Position numbers and translations under genes: made by a program. 64,000 nucleotides of DNA from Caulobacteraceae bacterium (lineage in GTDB: Bacteria > Pseudomonadota > Alphaproteobacteria > Caulobacterales > Caulobacteraceae): positions 1-64,000 of the forward strand of contig JAFBAO010000088.1 in NCBI GenBank assembly GCA_019247715.1. The letters are read 5' to 3'. The notes below the pieces were generated by a model that was not told where the DNA came from, searched no databases, and was given only the letters and a program-made list of their open reading frames with translations. Of this stretch, positions 9,298 to 18,233 are shown in pieces (the stretch's first letter is position 1; each line of letters begins with the position of its first letter).

Positions 9298-11987
9298 ATC
9301 CCGACGAGCCCCGCCGGCCCGATCCTGACGCCCTTCTGGCGGAAGCGGCGAAGTCGGGTCGCGGCCGGCTCAAGGTCTTCCTCGGCATGGCGCCTGGGGT
9401 AGGCAAGACCTACGAGATGCTGGCGCAAGCCGCGCGCCGGCGCGAGGAGGGAGGCGCGGTGCTGGTCGGGGTCGTGGAGACCCACGGCCGGCGCGAGACC
9501 GAGGCGCTGCTGGACGGGCTGGAGGTGCTGCCCCGCAAGCCCATCGAGTACAAGAGCCGCCATCTGCTCGAATTCGACATCGACGCGGCGCTGGCGCGCA
9601 GACCTGCGCTGCTGCTGGTCGATGAATACGCCCACTCCAACGCCCCCGGCTCGCGCCACCCGAAGCGCTGGCAGGACGTCGAAGAACTGCTTGCCGCCGG
9701 GATCAACGTCTGGACGACCCTCAACGTCCAGCACCTGGAGAGCCTGGTGGACGTGGTCTGGAAGATCACCGGCGTGCGCCAGCGCGAGACGGTGCCGGAC
9801 TCGGCGCTCTCGCGCGCCGACGACATCGAGCTGGTGGACATCACCCCGGACGAGCTTCGCCAGCGCCTGGCCGAGGGCAAGGTCTATCTGCCGGACACCG
9901 CCCAGCTCGCGGCGGCCAACTTCTTCAAGCCGGAGAACCTCACCGCCCTGCGCGAGCTTGCCCTCAGGCGCATGGCACAGACGGTGGACGACCAACTGCT
10001 GGTCCACATGCGCCAGCGGGGCGTCGAGGGCCCGTGGGCGGCGGGCGAGCGCATCCTGGTCCTCGTCGCCCCCGACGCCATGGCCCAGAGCCTGGTGCGG
10101 GCCGGGCGGCGGCTCTCCGACATGATGATGAACGCGCCCTGGACCGTCGCCTACCTCGAGCGGCCCAACAAGTCCTCGCCGGACGCGGCCGGCGCATCGC
10201 GGATCGGCGCCGCGCTCAAGCTCGCCGAACAGCTCGGCGGCTCCAGCCTGGTGCTCACCGGCGACGACCTGGTGGGCACGCTCCTGGAGTACGTCCGACG
10301 CAACAACGTCACCCAGGTGGTGGTCGGCCGCTCGCACCGCACGCGCTGGCGGGCTCTGTTCGGCCGCGCGCTGATCCCGGCGATCGTCGAGCAGCTCAGC
10401 GGCACGGCCCTGCACATCATCACCGAGGAGGGCGAGACTGAACCCGCCCTGAGGCCCAAGCTCGCCCTGTCCGCCGCCCTCGGCCAGTGGCGCGGACACG
10501 CCGCCTCGGGGGGCCTGGTCGCGCTCGCCGGGCTGATCGCCCACGAGGTCGACCAGTTCAACAGCGGCGCCAACCTCGCGATGATCTTCCTGGTGAGCGT
10601 GCTGGGCAGCGCCATGGCCTTCGGCCTCTGGCCGGCGGTCACCGCCGCCGCCCTCGCCGCCCTGGTCTACAACTTCTTCTTCCTCGAGCCGCGGCTGTCG
10701 TTCGCGATCGGCCACGCCGCCGACGTCTTCACCTTCCTGGTCTTCTTCGCGGTGGCGCTCGGGGCCGGCTGGCTCACCGGCCGCATCCGCGACCAGGCGA
10801 TGGCCACCTCGCGGCGGGCGACCGCGATCACCGCCCTGCTGGCCGCCAGCCGCCGGCTCTCCGCCTCCACCAAGAAGGACGAGACCGCCCAGGCGCTGGC
10901 CGAGCAGTTGGCGGCCGCCACCGGCGGCGAGGCCATCGTGCTCCTGCCGCGCGACGACGAGATCGTCCCGGCCGCCGGCTCGCCGACCCTGAAGCCGCTC
11001 GGGACCGCCGACCTCGCCGCCGCCCGCTGGGCCTGGCGCAACGGCGAGCCCGCCGGCGCCGAGACCGGCACCTTGCCCAACGCGGCCTGGACCTTCCGGC
11101 CTCTGCAGGGGATCCGCGCCCGCTCCGGCGTCGCCGGGGTCGAGCCGCAGACATTGCGGAGCGAAGAGAGCGAGCGTTTCGTCGCCTCCCTGCTGGACCA
11201 GGGCGCGGTGGCGCTGGAGCGGGCCGAGTTCGCCGCCGACGCGGCCGACGCCGAGGCGCTCCGGCGCTCCGACAAGCTGCGTTCGGCGCTCCTGAACTCG
11301 GTGAGTCACGACCTGCGCACGCCGCTGGCCACGGTGCTGGGTTCGGCGACAACCCTCCTGGAATACGGGGATGCGCTGGAGAAGGCGGTGCGGCTCGACC
11401 TCCTGGCCAGCATCCGCGAGGAGGCCGAGCGGCTGAACCGCTACGTGGGCGACCTCTTGGACATGACCCGGCTGGAGGGTGGGGGCCTGGAGGTCCGCCG
11501 CGACTGGGTCGATGTGCGCGACGCCCTTGCCGAGGCCGCCCAGCGGGTGTCGCGCCGGCTGGAAGCGCGTAACGTGACCCGCGATTTCCCCGCCGACCTT
11601 CCGCTGGTGAAGGCCGACGCGGCGCTCCTGGAGCAGGCGCTGGTGAACATCCTGGAGAACGCCATCGGCTATAGCCCCGACAACTCCACCATCGAGCTCG
11701 CCGCTTACGAGGACCGCAACAATGTGGTGCTCTCCATCGAGGACGAGGGGCGGGGGATCCCCACCGCGGAGCTGGAGCGGGTGTTCGAGAAGTTCCGGCG
11801 CATGGAGGAGGCCACCGATCGCGGCAAGGGCGCGGGCCTGGGGCTCGCCATCTCCAAGGGCTTCATCGAGGCCATGGGCGGGCGCATCGCCGCCGCCAGC
11901 CCCATCCACCAGGGCCGCGGCACCCGCATCCTCATCAGCCTGAAGAAGGAGGCCGTCGCTCCCAGCCCGGCGCCGGCCCATGCCTAA
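9294..11987 (+). CDS. kdpD: Sensor histidine kinase KdpD
   Basis: 897 residues with the full KdpD layout. The N-terminal KdpD domain carries a Walker A-like GMAPGVGKTY (31-40) and the LLLVDEYAHSNAPGSRHPKRW region near 105. A universal-stress-like domain follows (~250-370), then four closely spaced membrane helices (~400-500), a GAF-like segment, and a HisKA/HATPase core with phospho-acceptor His672 in SVSHDLRTPLA. The ATP-lid boxes are DEGRGIP and GKGAGLGLAI. It senses low K+ or turgor and phosphorylates KdpE. It overlaps kdpE by 8 bases. Confidence 0.96.
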   Translation: MNPDEPRRPDPDALLAEAAKSGRGRLKVFLGMAPGVGKTYEMLAQAARRREEGGAVLVGVVETHGRRETEALLDGLEVLPRKPIEYKSRHLLEFDIDAALARRPALLLVDEYAHSNAPGSRHPKRWQDVEELLAAGINVWTTLNVQHLESLVDVVWKITGVRQRETVPDSALSRADDIELVDITPDELRQRLAEGKVYLPDTAQLAAANFFKPENLTALRELALRRMAQTVDDQLLVHMRQRGVEGPWAAGERILVLVAPDAMAQSLVRAGRRLSDMMMNAPWTVAYLERPNKSSPDAAGASRIGAALKLAEQLGGSSLVLTGDDLVGTLLEYVRRNNVTQVVVGRSHRTRWRALFGRALIPAIVEQLSGTALHIITEEGETEPALRPKLALSAALGQWRGHAASGGLVALAGLIAHEVDQFNSGANLAMIFLVSVLGSAMAFGLWPAVTAAALAALVYNFFFLEPRLSFAIGHAADVFTFLVFFAVALGAGWLTGRIRDQAMATSRRATAITALLAASRRLSASTKKDETAQALAEQLAAATGGEAIVLLPRDDEIVPAAGSPTLKPLGTADLAAARWAWRNGEPAGAETGTLPNAAWTFRPLQGIRARSGVAGVEPQTLRSEESERFVASLLDQGAVALERAEFAADAADAEALRRSDKLRSALLNSVSHDLRTPLATVLGSATTLLEYGDALEKAVRLDLLASIREEAERLNRYVGDLLDMTRLEGGGLEVRRDWVDVRDALAEAAQRVSRRLEARNVTRDFPADLPLVKADAALLEQALVNILENAIGYSPDNSTIELAAYEDRNNVVLSIEDEGRGIPTAELERVFEKFRRMEEATDRGKGAGLGLAISKGFIEAMGGRIAAASPIHQGRGTRILISLKKEAVAPSPAPAHA

Positions 11988-12687
11988 GCTGCGCGTCCTC
12001 GTCGTCGACGACGAACCCCAGATCCACCGTTTCCTCGGCCCGGCTCTGGCCGCCGCCGGCTACGACACCGTGCGCGTCGAGACCGGCCGCCAGGCCCTGG
12101 CCGAGATCGCCCGCCGTCCGCCCGACGCGGTTGTGCTCGACCTCGGCCTGCCGGACATGGAGGGCCAGGAAGTACTCGAGAAGGCCCGCCAGTTCTATCT
12201 GGGGCCGATCCTGATCCTGTCGGCCCGCGACCGGGAGCTGGAGAAGATCGAGGCCCTGGATGCGGGCGCCGACGACTATGTGGAAAAGCCCTTTCGGGTG
12301 GGCGAACTCCTGGCGCGGCTGCGGGTCTCCATGCGCCGCCAGCAGCGCGGCGAGGCGCCGCCGCCGGTGATCCAGGCCGGCGACCTCGTCATCGATCTGC
12401 CGCGCCGCCTCGTCACCCGCGGCGGCCAGCCGGTGCGGCTTTCACCCAAGGAGTACGACCTGCTCGCCAAGCTCGCCGAGGCCGACGGCAAGGTGCTCAC
12501 CCACAGGGAGCTGCTGGTCTCGATCTGGGGCCCCGCCCACGCCGACGACACCCAGTACCTTCGGGTGTTCATCGGCCAGCTGCGCCAGAAGATCGAGGCC
12601 GATCCCGCCAGTCCCAAACTGATCCTCACCCAGCCGGGTATCGGCTACCGCTTCATGTCCGACGAGATCGCCCGCCCGGCGGAGTGA
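11980..12687 (+). CDS. kdpE: Response regulator KdpE
   Basis: 235 residues. The receiver domain has the acidic pocket Asp10/Asp11, phospho-acceptor Asp54 (VVLDLGLPDMEG), Ser81 and Lys103 (VEKPF). The C-terminal OmpR/PhoB winged helix includes SPKEYDLLAKLAEADGKVLTH and TQYLRVFIGQLRQKIE. It activates kdpFABC transcription when phosphorylated by KdpD. The gene closes the operon and ends one base before the convergent next gene. Confidence 0.95.
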   Translation: MPKLRVLVVDDEPQIHRFLGPALAAAGYDTVRVETGRQALAEIARRPPDAVVLDLGLPDMEGQEVLEKARQFYLGPILILSARDRELEKIEALDAGADDYVEKPFRVGELLARLRVSMRRQQRGEAPPPVIQAGDLVIDLPRRLVTRGGQPVRLSPKEYDLLAKLAEADGKVLTHRELLVSIWGPAHADDTQYLRVFIGQLRQKIEADPASPKLILTQPGIGYRFMSDEIARPAE

Positions 12688-12688
12688 A

Positions 12689-13075
12689 TCAGCGCAGCCG
12701 GACCGTCAGGCCGAACCCGAAGACGCCGGCGGGACCGCCGCCTATGAGCGGTATTGGCGGTTGAGGGCTTCGGGTGCGGTCCATCACCGGAAAGGGCGCC
12801 CCCGCGCCGTCGTCCGGCTGCTCATAGCCGAGCAAGAGAGACACGGCGCCGCGACGCACGCCATAGCCGGCCTCTATCTCACCGGGATGGGCGTTCGGGT
12901 CCGGGCGCCAGCCGAGGTCGCGCGATCGCCAGTTGAAGGCCTGGCCGCCGGCGCGGGCGTAGAGACCCCAGGCCGGCGCGCTTGCCGGCCGCGGTGGCGA
13001 CGGAACCGCCTGGGCTTGGGCTTCAGTCACCGCAAACGCGGCCAACCCGCCGAGCAACGCCACGAGCATGCGCAT
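12689..13075 (-). CDS. Small exported protein, possible outer-membrane type
   Basis: 128 residues from an ATG preceded by GGAGGATTCGCCC, a good ribosome site; a longer open frame upstream was rejected because it lacks one. A signal peptide is clear (MRMLVALLGGLAAFAVTEAQAQA). The mature part has alternating aromatic/polar stretches (WGLYARAGGQAFNWRSRDLGW, AVSLLLGYEQPD) and ends GVFGFGLTVRLR, a beta-strand-like C-terminus as in small outer-membrane barrels. No family recognised. It is convergent with kdpE. Confidence 0.65.
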   Translation of the reverse strand: MRMLVALLGGLAAFAVTEAQAQAVPSPPRPASAPAWGLYARAGGQAFNWRSRDLGWRPDPNAHPGEIEAGYGVRRGAVSLLLGYEQPDDGAGAPFPVMDRTRSPQPPIPLIGGGPAGVFGFGLTVRLR

Positions 13076-13320
13076 GGGCGAATCCTCCGCGTGACGCCGC
13101 AGCAAGCCCTGGGCCACCGTCGAAGGCCCCCCCGGCTCGGATCGGGACAACTGGCGCGCCAGCCGAGCCGCGCCGCCCTGATCGGGAAGATGTGCGGGGA
13201 AACTTGCCCATCGGGGCGCACCTGATGCGCCGCCTTCCCCTCTTGGACGGAAGGGTTGCGCCCTAATCAGCCGTTAACCGCAATCATGCTCGCCTTCGCC
13301 CCACGACGCCGGAGGGGATC

Positions 13321-14895
13321 TTGGCGCTCCAACAAGCATCGCCGGTGAAGCAGGCCACCCGACCCGGGGAGGGCGCGGGCGCGCTCGTGCGGCTGGTGGA
13401 GCTTCAGACCATTCCCATGCCGAACGGCATCCTCGGCGTGGCCGAGGTCTCCGAGCACATCGGCTTTCCCGTTCACCGCGCCTACTACATTCGGGACGTA
13501 CCTGCGGGCCAGAGCCGCGGCGGCCACGGCCATCGCCAGCTTCGCCAGTGCTTCCTCTGCCTGCGCGGCAGCGTGCGCCTCAGCATCTCGCGGGCCGGCG
13601 TCACCGAGACCGTCGAGCTCTCGCGCCCCTCGCAGGCGGCGGTGGTGGGACCGGGCTGCTGGCGGGACCTCAGCGACTTCTCCGAGGACAGCGTGGTCGT
13701 GGTGCTGGCCTCAGACGAGTATGACGAGGCCGACTACATCCGCGACTACGCCGACTTCCTGCGCTGGGACGCCGGCGAGACACCGGTGACGGAAGTGCCC
13801 TATCTCGACCTCGCGCGCGGCGCCCAGGCGGTGGGCGCCGAGATAGAGCTGGCCATCCGCCGGGTCGTCAGATCCGGCCGGCTGATCGGGGGCGAGGAGG
13901 TCGCCGCCTTCGAGGCCCGCTTCGCCGACTACTGCGGCGCCGACCATGCGGTGGGCGTCGGCAACGGACTGGACGCGCTGGCCCTGACCCTTCGCGCCTG
14001 GGGAATCGGGCCCGGCGACGAGGTGATCGTGCCGGCCCACACCTTCATCGCCACGGCGCTGGCGGTGGACGAGGTGGGCGCTGCCCCCGTGCTGACGGAC
14101 GTCGAGCCCGACACCGGCCTGATGGACATGTCCAAGCTCGCCGGCGCGATCACCGAGCGCACCCGGGCGGTCATCCCCGTTCACCTCTACGGCCATCCGG
14201 TCGACATGGACGCCCTTGGCGCGGCCATCGGCGGGCGCGACATCAAGGTGCTGGAGGACGCCTGTCAGGCGCACGGCGCCCGCTACAAGGGACGGCCCTG
14301 CGGCGGCCTCGGCCAGGCGGCCGCCTTCAGCTTCTACCCGACCAAGAATCTCGGCGCGCTCGGCGACGGGGGCGCGGTCACCACGGCCGACCCGGCGCTG
14401 GCCGAGCGGGTGCGGCTGCTGGGGAGCTATGGCGCGCGGGAGAAGTACCGGCACGAGATCGCCGGCCGCAACTCGCGGCTGGATCCGGTGCAGGCGGCGG
14501 CGCTGGGGGTGAAGCTGGAGCGCCTCGATGCTTGGAACGCCCGCCGCGCGGCGCTGGCGCTGCGCTACTTCATGGGGCTTTCCGATCTGCGCAGCCTCTT
14601 CCTGCCACCGGTGCGGGGCTGGGCGCGGCCCGTCTGGCACGTTTACCCGATCCGCGTCCCGGACGCCCGCAACGCGCTGCAGGCCTTCCTTGCCACCCGC
14701 GGGATAGGGACCAACATCCACTACCCGACCCCCGTCCATCTGCAGCCCTGTTACGCCGGCCGCTGGCGCCAGGGCGACTTCCCCGCCGCCGAGGCCCTGG
14801 CCGCCTCGGTGCTGAGCCTGCCTCTTGACGCGACCCACACCGAGCGCGAGATCGACTATGTGGTGGCGCGCATCCGGGAGTTCTTCGGCGCATGA
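13321..14895 (+). CDS. Fused sugar 3,4-ketoisomerase (QdtA/FdtA-like) and DegT aminotransferase
   Basis: 524 residues. Start TTG chosen because GGAGGGG lies 4 bases before it. Residues ~20-145 form a QdtA/FdtA-type cupin, with RAYYIRDVPAGQSRGGHGHR and the candidate catalytic His69 and His71. Residues ~158-520 form a DegT/DnrJ/EryC1 aminotransferase: PYLDLARG, GNGLDALALTLRAWGIGPGDEV, DACQAHGARYKG, and PLP lysine Lys342 in FYPTKNLGALGDGG. In known pathways these are two separate enzymes that make dTDP-3-amino-3,6-dideoxyhexoses: isomerase then aminotransferase. Here both steps are in one polypeptide. RmlA/RmlB, which would supply the substrate, are not in the window. The next gene overlaps by 4 bases. 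Confidence 0.88.
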   Translation: MALQQASPVKQATRPGEGAGALVRLVELQTIPMPNGILGVAEVSEHIGFPVHRAYYIRDVPAGQSRGGHGHRQLRQCFLCLRGSVRLSISRAGVTETVELSRPSQAAVVGPGCWRDLSDFSEDSVVVVLASDEYDEADYIRDYADFLRWDAGETPVTEVPYLDLARGAQAVGAEIELAIRRVVRSGRLIGGEEVAAFEARFADYCGADHAVGVGNGLDALALTLRAWGIGPGDEVIVPAHTFIATALAVDEVGAAPVLTDVEPDTGLMDMSKLAGAITERTRAVIPVHLYGHPVDMDALGAAIGGRDIKVLEDACQAHGARYKGRPCGGLGQAAAFSFYPTKNLGALGDGGAVTTADPALAERVRLLGSYGAREKYRHEIAGRNSRLDPVQAAALGVKLERLDAWNARRAALALRYFMGLSDLRSLFLPPVRGWARPVWHVYPIRVPDARNALQAFLATRGIGTNIHYPTPVHLQPCYAGRWRQGDFPAAEALAASVLSLPLDATHTEREIDYVVARIREFFGA

Positions 14896-15659
14896 GCGAG
14901 CCCGTCCTCGATCTCGCCAGCCTGGAGCTCGACTACGAGGGGTTCCGGCGCCTTGCGCTCGACGCGCGCCTCAGCGCCCACGAGAAGATCGGCTTTCCGC
15001 CCGCCTACCGCGAGGGCTTCGAGGCGGCCATCTTCGCCGACATCCTCGCCAAGCTGCCGAGACTGGCCGCCGAGCGCGGCTTGAGGGTCGTCGACGTCGG
15101 ACCCGGCTGCGCGGGTCTGCCCCGGCGCCTCATCGAGCTCTGCCAGGCGCGGGGCCACACCTTGGTGCTGGCGGACAGTCCGGAGATGCTCGCTCTGCTG
15201 CCGGACGCCGCCCACGTGACCCGCAAGTGCGCAGGTCTCTTTCCGAAGAATGCCGGCGAGGTTGGCGCGGCGCTGGGCGGGCCCGCTGATGCGATCCTCT
15301 GCTACAGCGTCCTCCACTACATCTACGTCGACTCCAACCTCTTCGATTTCATCGACGCCACCGTCGCCATGCTGGCGCCGCAGGGCCGGGCGCTCATCGG
15401 CGACATCCCCAACCACTCCAAGCGCCGGCGCTTCTTCGCCACCGAGCGCGGCCAGGCTTTCCACCGGGCCTTCACCGGCGCCGCCGAGGCCTACGAGATC
15501 GCCTACGACACGCCCGCGCCGGGAAAGATCGACGATGCGGTGCTGACGGGCCTCATCCAGCGCGCCCAGGCCGCCGGCTGCGACGCCTACCTGCTGCCTC
15601 AGGACGCGGCGCTGCCGATGGCCAACCGGCGCGACGACCTGCTGCTCATCCGGCCCTGA
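14892..15659 (+). CDS. Class I SAM-dependent methyltransferase
   Basis: 255 residues, ATGA overlap with the upstream fusion enzyme. SAM-binding motif I is RVVDVGPGCAGL (~65-76), with an acidic residue at the end of the second strand (TLVLADSPEML) and the later ILCYSVLHYIYVD segment. It fits the general Rossmann methyltransferase fold. Its place inside the sugar cluster suggests O- or N-methylation of the amino sugar or of a glycan-linked acceptor, but the substrate is unknown. Confidence 0.8.
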   Translation: MSEPVLDLASLELDYEGFRRLALDARLSAHEKIGFPPAYREGFEAAIFADILAKLPRLAAERGLRVVDVGPGCAGLPRRLIELCQARGHTLVLADSPEMLALLPDAAHVTRKCAGLFPKNAGEVGAALGGPADAILCYSVLHYIYVDSNLFDFIDATVAMLAPQGRALIGDIPNHSKRRRFFATERGQAFHRAFTGAAEAYEIAYDTPAPGKIDDAVLTGLIQRAQAAGCDAYLLPQDAALPMANRRDDLLLIRP

Positions 15660-16336
15660 TGTCCGCGCCCAAGCCCTTGGTGATCATCGGCAACGGCGAA
15701 ATCGCCGAGATGGCCTGTGAGTATTTCGCCTACGACAGCCCGCGGGAGGTCGCCGGCTTCGTCATCGGCGCCGAGTACATCAAGGTGCCCAGCCTGCACG
15801 GCCGGCCGGTGACGCCGCTGGACGAACTGGCCGTGCGTTATCCGCCCGACGCCTACGACGCCTTCGTCGCTATCGGCGACGGGCAGCTCAACCGCCTGCG
15901 CCGGCGTCACGTGGACGGCGTGCGGGCGCTGGGGTACCAGCTCGCCAGCTATGTCAGCTCCAGGGCGTTCGTCTGGCGCAACGTCGAGATCGGCGAGAAC
16001 TGCTTCATCCTGGAGCACAACGTCCTGCAGGCCTTCACCGCGGTCGGCGACAACGTCACTCTGTGGAGCGGCAACCACATCGGCCACCGCTCGGTGATCG
16101 AGGAGGACGTCTTCATGTCCTCACACGTAGTCGTGTCCGGCTTCTGCCGTATCGGGGCCCGCAGCTTCCTGGGCGTCAACGCGGCGGTGGCCCATCAGGT
16201 CACGGTGGCGCCCGACAACTTCATCGCCATGGGCGCGGCCGTCGCCGCTTCCACCGAGCCGGACTCCATCTACCAGGGTAATCCGGCCGAGCGGCGGTCG
16301 ATCTCCGCCAAGCGGTTCTGCCGCGTCCGGGAGTAG
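15659..16336 (+). CDS. Sugar acyltransferase, PglD/NeuD-like with left-handed beta-helix
   Basis: 225 residues; its ATG shares one base with the previous stop. The N-terminus (PLVIIGNGEIAEMACEYF) is the small Rossmann-like domain of the NeuD/PglD family, and residues ~100-210 are hexapeptide repeats (NVEIGENCFILEHNVLQ, GDNVTLWSGNHIGHRSVIEEDVFMSSHVV, IGARSFLGVNAAVAHQVTVAPDN). The histidines of GNHIGH are good candidates for the catalytic base. Family role: acetyl or other acyl transfer to an amino sugar, such as the QdtC/FdtC step. In this context it probably acylates the 3-amino sugar made by the fused enzyme. Confidence 0.85.
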   Translation: MSAPKPLVIIGNGEIAEMACEYFAYDSPREVAGFVIGAEYIKVPSLHGRPVTPLDELAVRYPPDAYDAFVAIGDGQLNRLRRRHVDGVRALGYQLASYVSSRAFVWRNVEIGENCFILEHNVLQAFTAVGDNVTLWSGNHIGHRSVIEEDVFMSSHVVVSGFCRIGARSFLGVNAAVAHQVTVAPDNFIAMGAAVAASTEPDSIYQGNPAERRSISAKRFCRVRE

Positions 16337-16338
16337 GC

Positions 16339-17268
16339 GTGGAGGTCCGACCGTACCGCCCCGTGGACGCCGAGGCCTGGAACACCTTCAACGCCGGCGC
16401 GGTGAACGGCGCGTTCCTTTTCGACCGTCGGTTCATGGACTATCACGCCGACCGCTTCCGCGACGCCTCCCTGGTGGTGGAGGAATCCGGGGCGCCGGTG
16501 GCCCTGTTGCCCCTCAACCGGACGGAGGCGGAGGCCTGGTCGCACCAGGGGCTGACCTACGGCGGTTTGATCCACCACGGCCTCGGGACCTCGGCGGTCA
16601 TGGACGCGCTCGAGGCCTGCGCGAGGCGGCTCGCCGCCGAAGGTGTCCGGCGCCTCGCTTACAAGGCGCTGCCCTGGATCTACCCGCGCATGCCGGCTCA
16701 GGGCGACCTCTACTGGCTGTTCCGGCGCGAGGCGGCGCTCATCCGCCGCGACGTCAGCGCCGCCATCGACTACCGGGCCCGGGGGCGGGTGTCCGGACGG
16801 AGGGCCCGAGGGGTCCGCAAGGCCGAGAAAGCGGGTCTCGTTTTCGAGCGCTCGCAGGATTGGGCGGGCTTCTGGCGGCTGCTGGAGGCGGTTCTGGCCG
16901 AGCGCCATGGCGCCGAGCCGGTCCATTCGCTGGCCGAGATCGAGCGCCTGGCGGACTGCTTCCCGGCCGAGATCGCCCTCCACGCCGCGGTTCGCGACGG
17001 CGAGCTGCTCGCCGGCGTGGTGATGTTCGCTTCCGGCCAGGTGGCCCACGCCCAGTACATCGCCGCCGGCGAGGCCGGACGCGAAACCGGCGCGCTGGAC
17101 GGCCTTTTCGAGCGGCTCATCGCCCTCTACGCCCCGGGCCATCGCTATTTCGACTTCGGGATCTCCAACATCGACCAGGGCCACACCCTGAACGAGGGGC
17201 TCATCCGACAGAAGGAGGAGTTCGGCGCCGGCCCCGTCGTCCACGACCACTATCGCGTGGCGCTCTGA
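16339..17268 (+). CDS. GNAT/FemAB-like N-acyltransferase
   Basis: 309 residues from a GTG two bases after the previous stop. The C-terminal half (RRDVSAAIDYRARGRVSGRRARGVRKAEKAGLVFERSQDWAGFWRLLEAVLAERH, then GELLAGVVMFASGQVAHAQYIAAG and HRYFDFGISN) resembles the FemAB-related acetyltransferase family often found in polysaccharide loci. It may add an acyl or aminoacyl group to a sugar amine. It is the last gene of the + strand sugar operon and its end overlaps the convergent next gene by 19 bases. Confidence 0.7.
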   Translation: MEVRPYRPVDAEAWNTFNAGAVNGAFLFDRRFMDYHADRFRDASLVVEESGAPVALLPLNRTEAEAWSHQGLTYGGLIHHGLGTSAVMDALEACARRLAAEGVRRLAYKALPWIYPRMPAQGDLYWLFRREAALIRRDVSAAIDYRARGRVSGRRARGVRKAEKAGLVFERSQDWAGFWRLLEAVLAERHGAEPVHSLAEIERLADCFPAEIALHAAVRDGELLAGVVMFASGQVAHAQYIAAGEAGRETGALDGLFERLIALYAPGHRYFDFGISNIDQGHTLNEGLIRQKEEFGAGPVVHDHYRVAL

Positions 17269-18233
17269 CCGGGTTCAGAAATCCGCCCTGCGCGAGGAAG
17301 CGCTCTCGGCGGCAAGCCTAGCTGGCCGGCCGGCCGCCAGGCGAGGCCGAGGCCGGTGCGGCCGTAGCCGTCGCCGTTGTAGAAGAGAAGCTCGCGCCCC
17401 TCGACCACACACGGGGCGCCGAAGCAAGTCATCTGACTCTCCCAGGCCTCGAACGGCGCCGGAATGACCGGCGTGAGGAGCGGGCGTCCCTGGAAGTCGC
17501 GCGCGGTCTCCATGAGGCGGTAGCCCTCGCGCGTCCGCACCGACAGCATCAGCCGGCGCGCTCTGCCGGTGGCGTAGGAGACTGGCCGGCCGAACCCGAT
17601 CTCGCCCGCCGCCGCATCGGGCGCCATCAGCACCTTGCCGGCGCCCTGCCAGTCCCACAGCCGCCCGCTTTCGAGGGTCATGAGGCTGTAGGAGGGGAGG
17701 CGCCGCCCGTCCCCGGCTTCTTCGAAGGCGTCGCCGCCGATGTAGAGCAGGCGCCAGCCCTCGCCGCCCCGCTCCACGAAAGGCGCGGTGCGAAACAACC
17801 GCTCGCCAGGCCTGGGGGCAAGGAGCGGGGCGCTGGCGCGCGCGAAGCTCGCTCCGCCGTCGTCGGAGAAGGCGACGGCGCCGAAAAGCGTGTAGGGGCT
17901 CTCAGGCGGCCCCCGACGCCAGCCGATGTAAAGGAGCGCCAGGCGCCCGTCCGCGTCGAGCGCCTGCGAGGGGTTGACCCCATCGCAGTCGAAGGCGCCC
18001 GCCGGGCCCACGTCCAGCACCGGCGAGGGCGAGCGGCCCATCAGGCGGAATGGCGGCGCGGGCTCGAAGTCGGCGAAGAAGATCCGCCCGCGTAGGTCAG
18101 CGTCGCAGGAGGCGTAGAAGACGCGGACCCGGTCCCCCGTCACATGAGGGGTCGGCAGCATCACGTGGGTGCGGCTGAGGGGCTCGCCCGACGCCTCGAG
18201 CACGCGGCCGAGCTTGCGCCAGGGCCGCGTCAC
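17250..18233 (-). CDS. Five-bladed beta-propeller, glycosidase-like protein (GH43/GH32-type fold)
   Basis: 327 residues from a GTG that overlaps the upstream gene's TGA (GTGA); an earlier in-frame start at 18254 is possible. The pattern of repeated short strands with Asp/Gly turns (RVRVFYASCDADLRGRIFF, FDCDGVNPSQALDADGRLALLYIGW, WRLLYIGGDAF, RRLMLSVRTREGYRLME, GRELLFYNGDGYGRTGLGLAW) is that of five-bladed propellers of the GH43/GH32/GH62 type. There is no secretion signal. Similar cytoplasmic propellers occur in O-antigen loci without proven activity. It is coupled to the glycosyltransferase gene, which suggests action on the same glycan. Confidence 0.6.
   Translation of the reverse strand: MTRPWRKLGRVLEASGEPLSRTHVMLPTPHVTGDRVRVFYASCDADLRGRIFFADFEPAPPFRLMGRSPSPVLDVGPAGAFDCDGVNPSQALDADGRLALLYIGWRRGPPESPYTLFGAVAFSDDGGASFARASAPLLAPRPGERLFRTAPFVERGGEGWRLLYIGGDAFEEAGDGRRLPSYSLMTLESGRLWDWQGAGKVLMAPDAAAGEIGFGRPVSYATGRARRLMLSVRTREGYRLMETARDFQGRPLLTPVIPAPFEAWESQMTCFGAPCVVEGRELLFYNGDGYGRTGLGLAWRPAGQLGLPPRALPRAGRISEPGQSATR

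Noticed and set aside
9162..11981. Very long open frame on the minus strand opposite kdpD
   Set aside because: It is antisense to an intact kdpD with all kinase motifs, has no ribosome site and shows Arg/Gly/His-rich composition typical of shadow frames in high-GC DNA. Similar shadow frames opposite kdpA, kdpB, dnaE and ntrC were rejected for the same reason.
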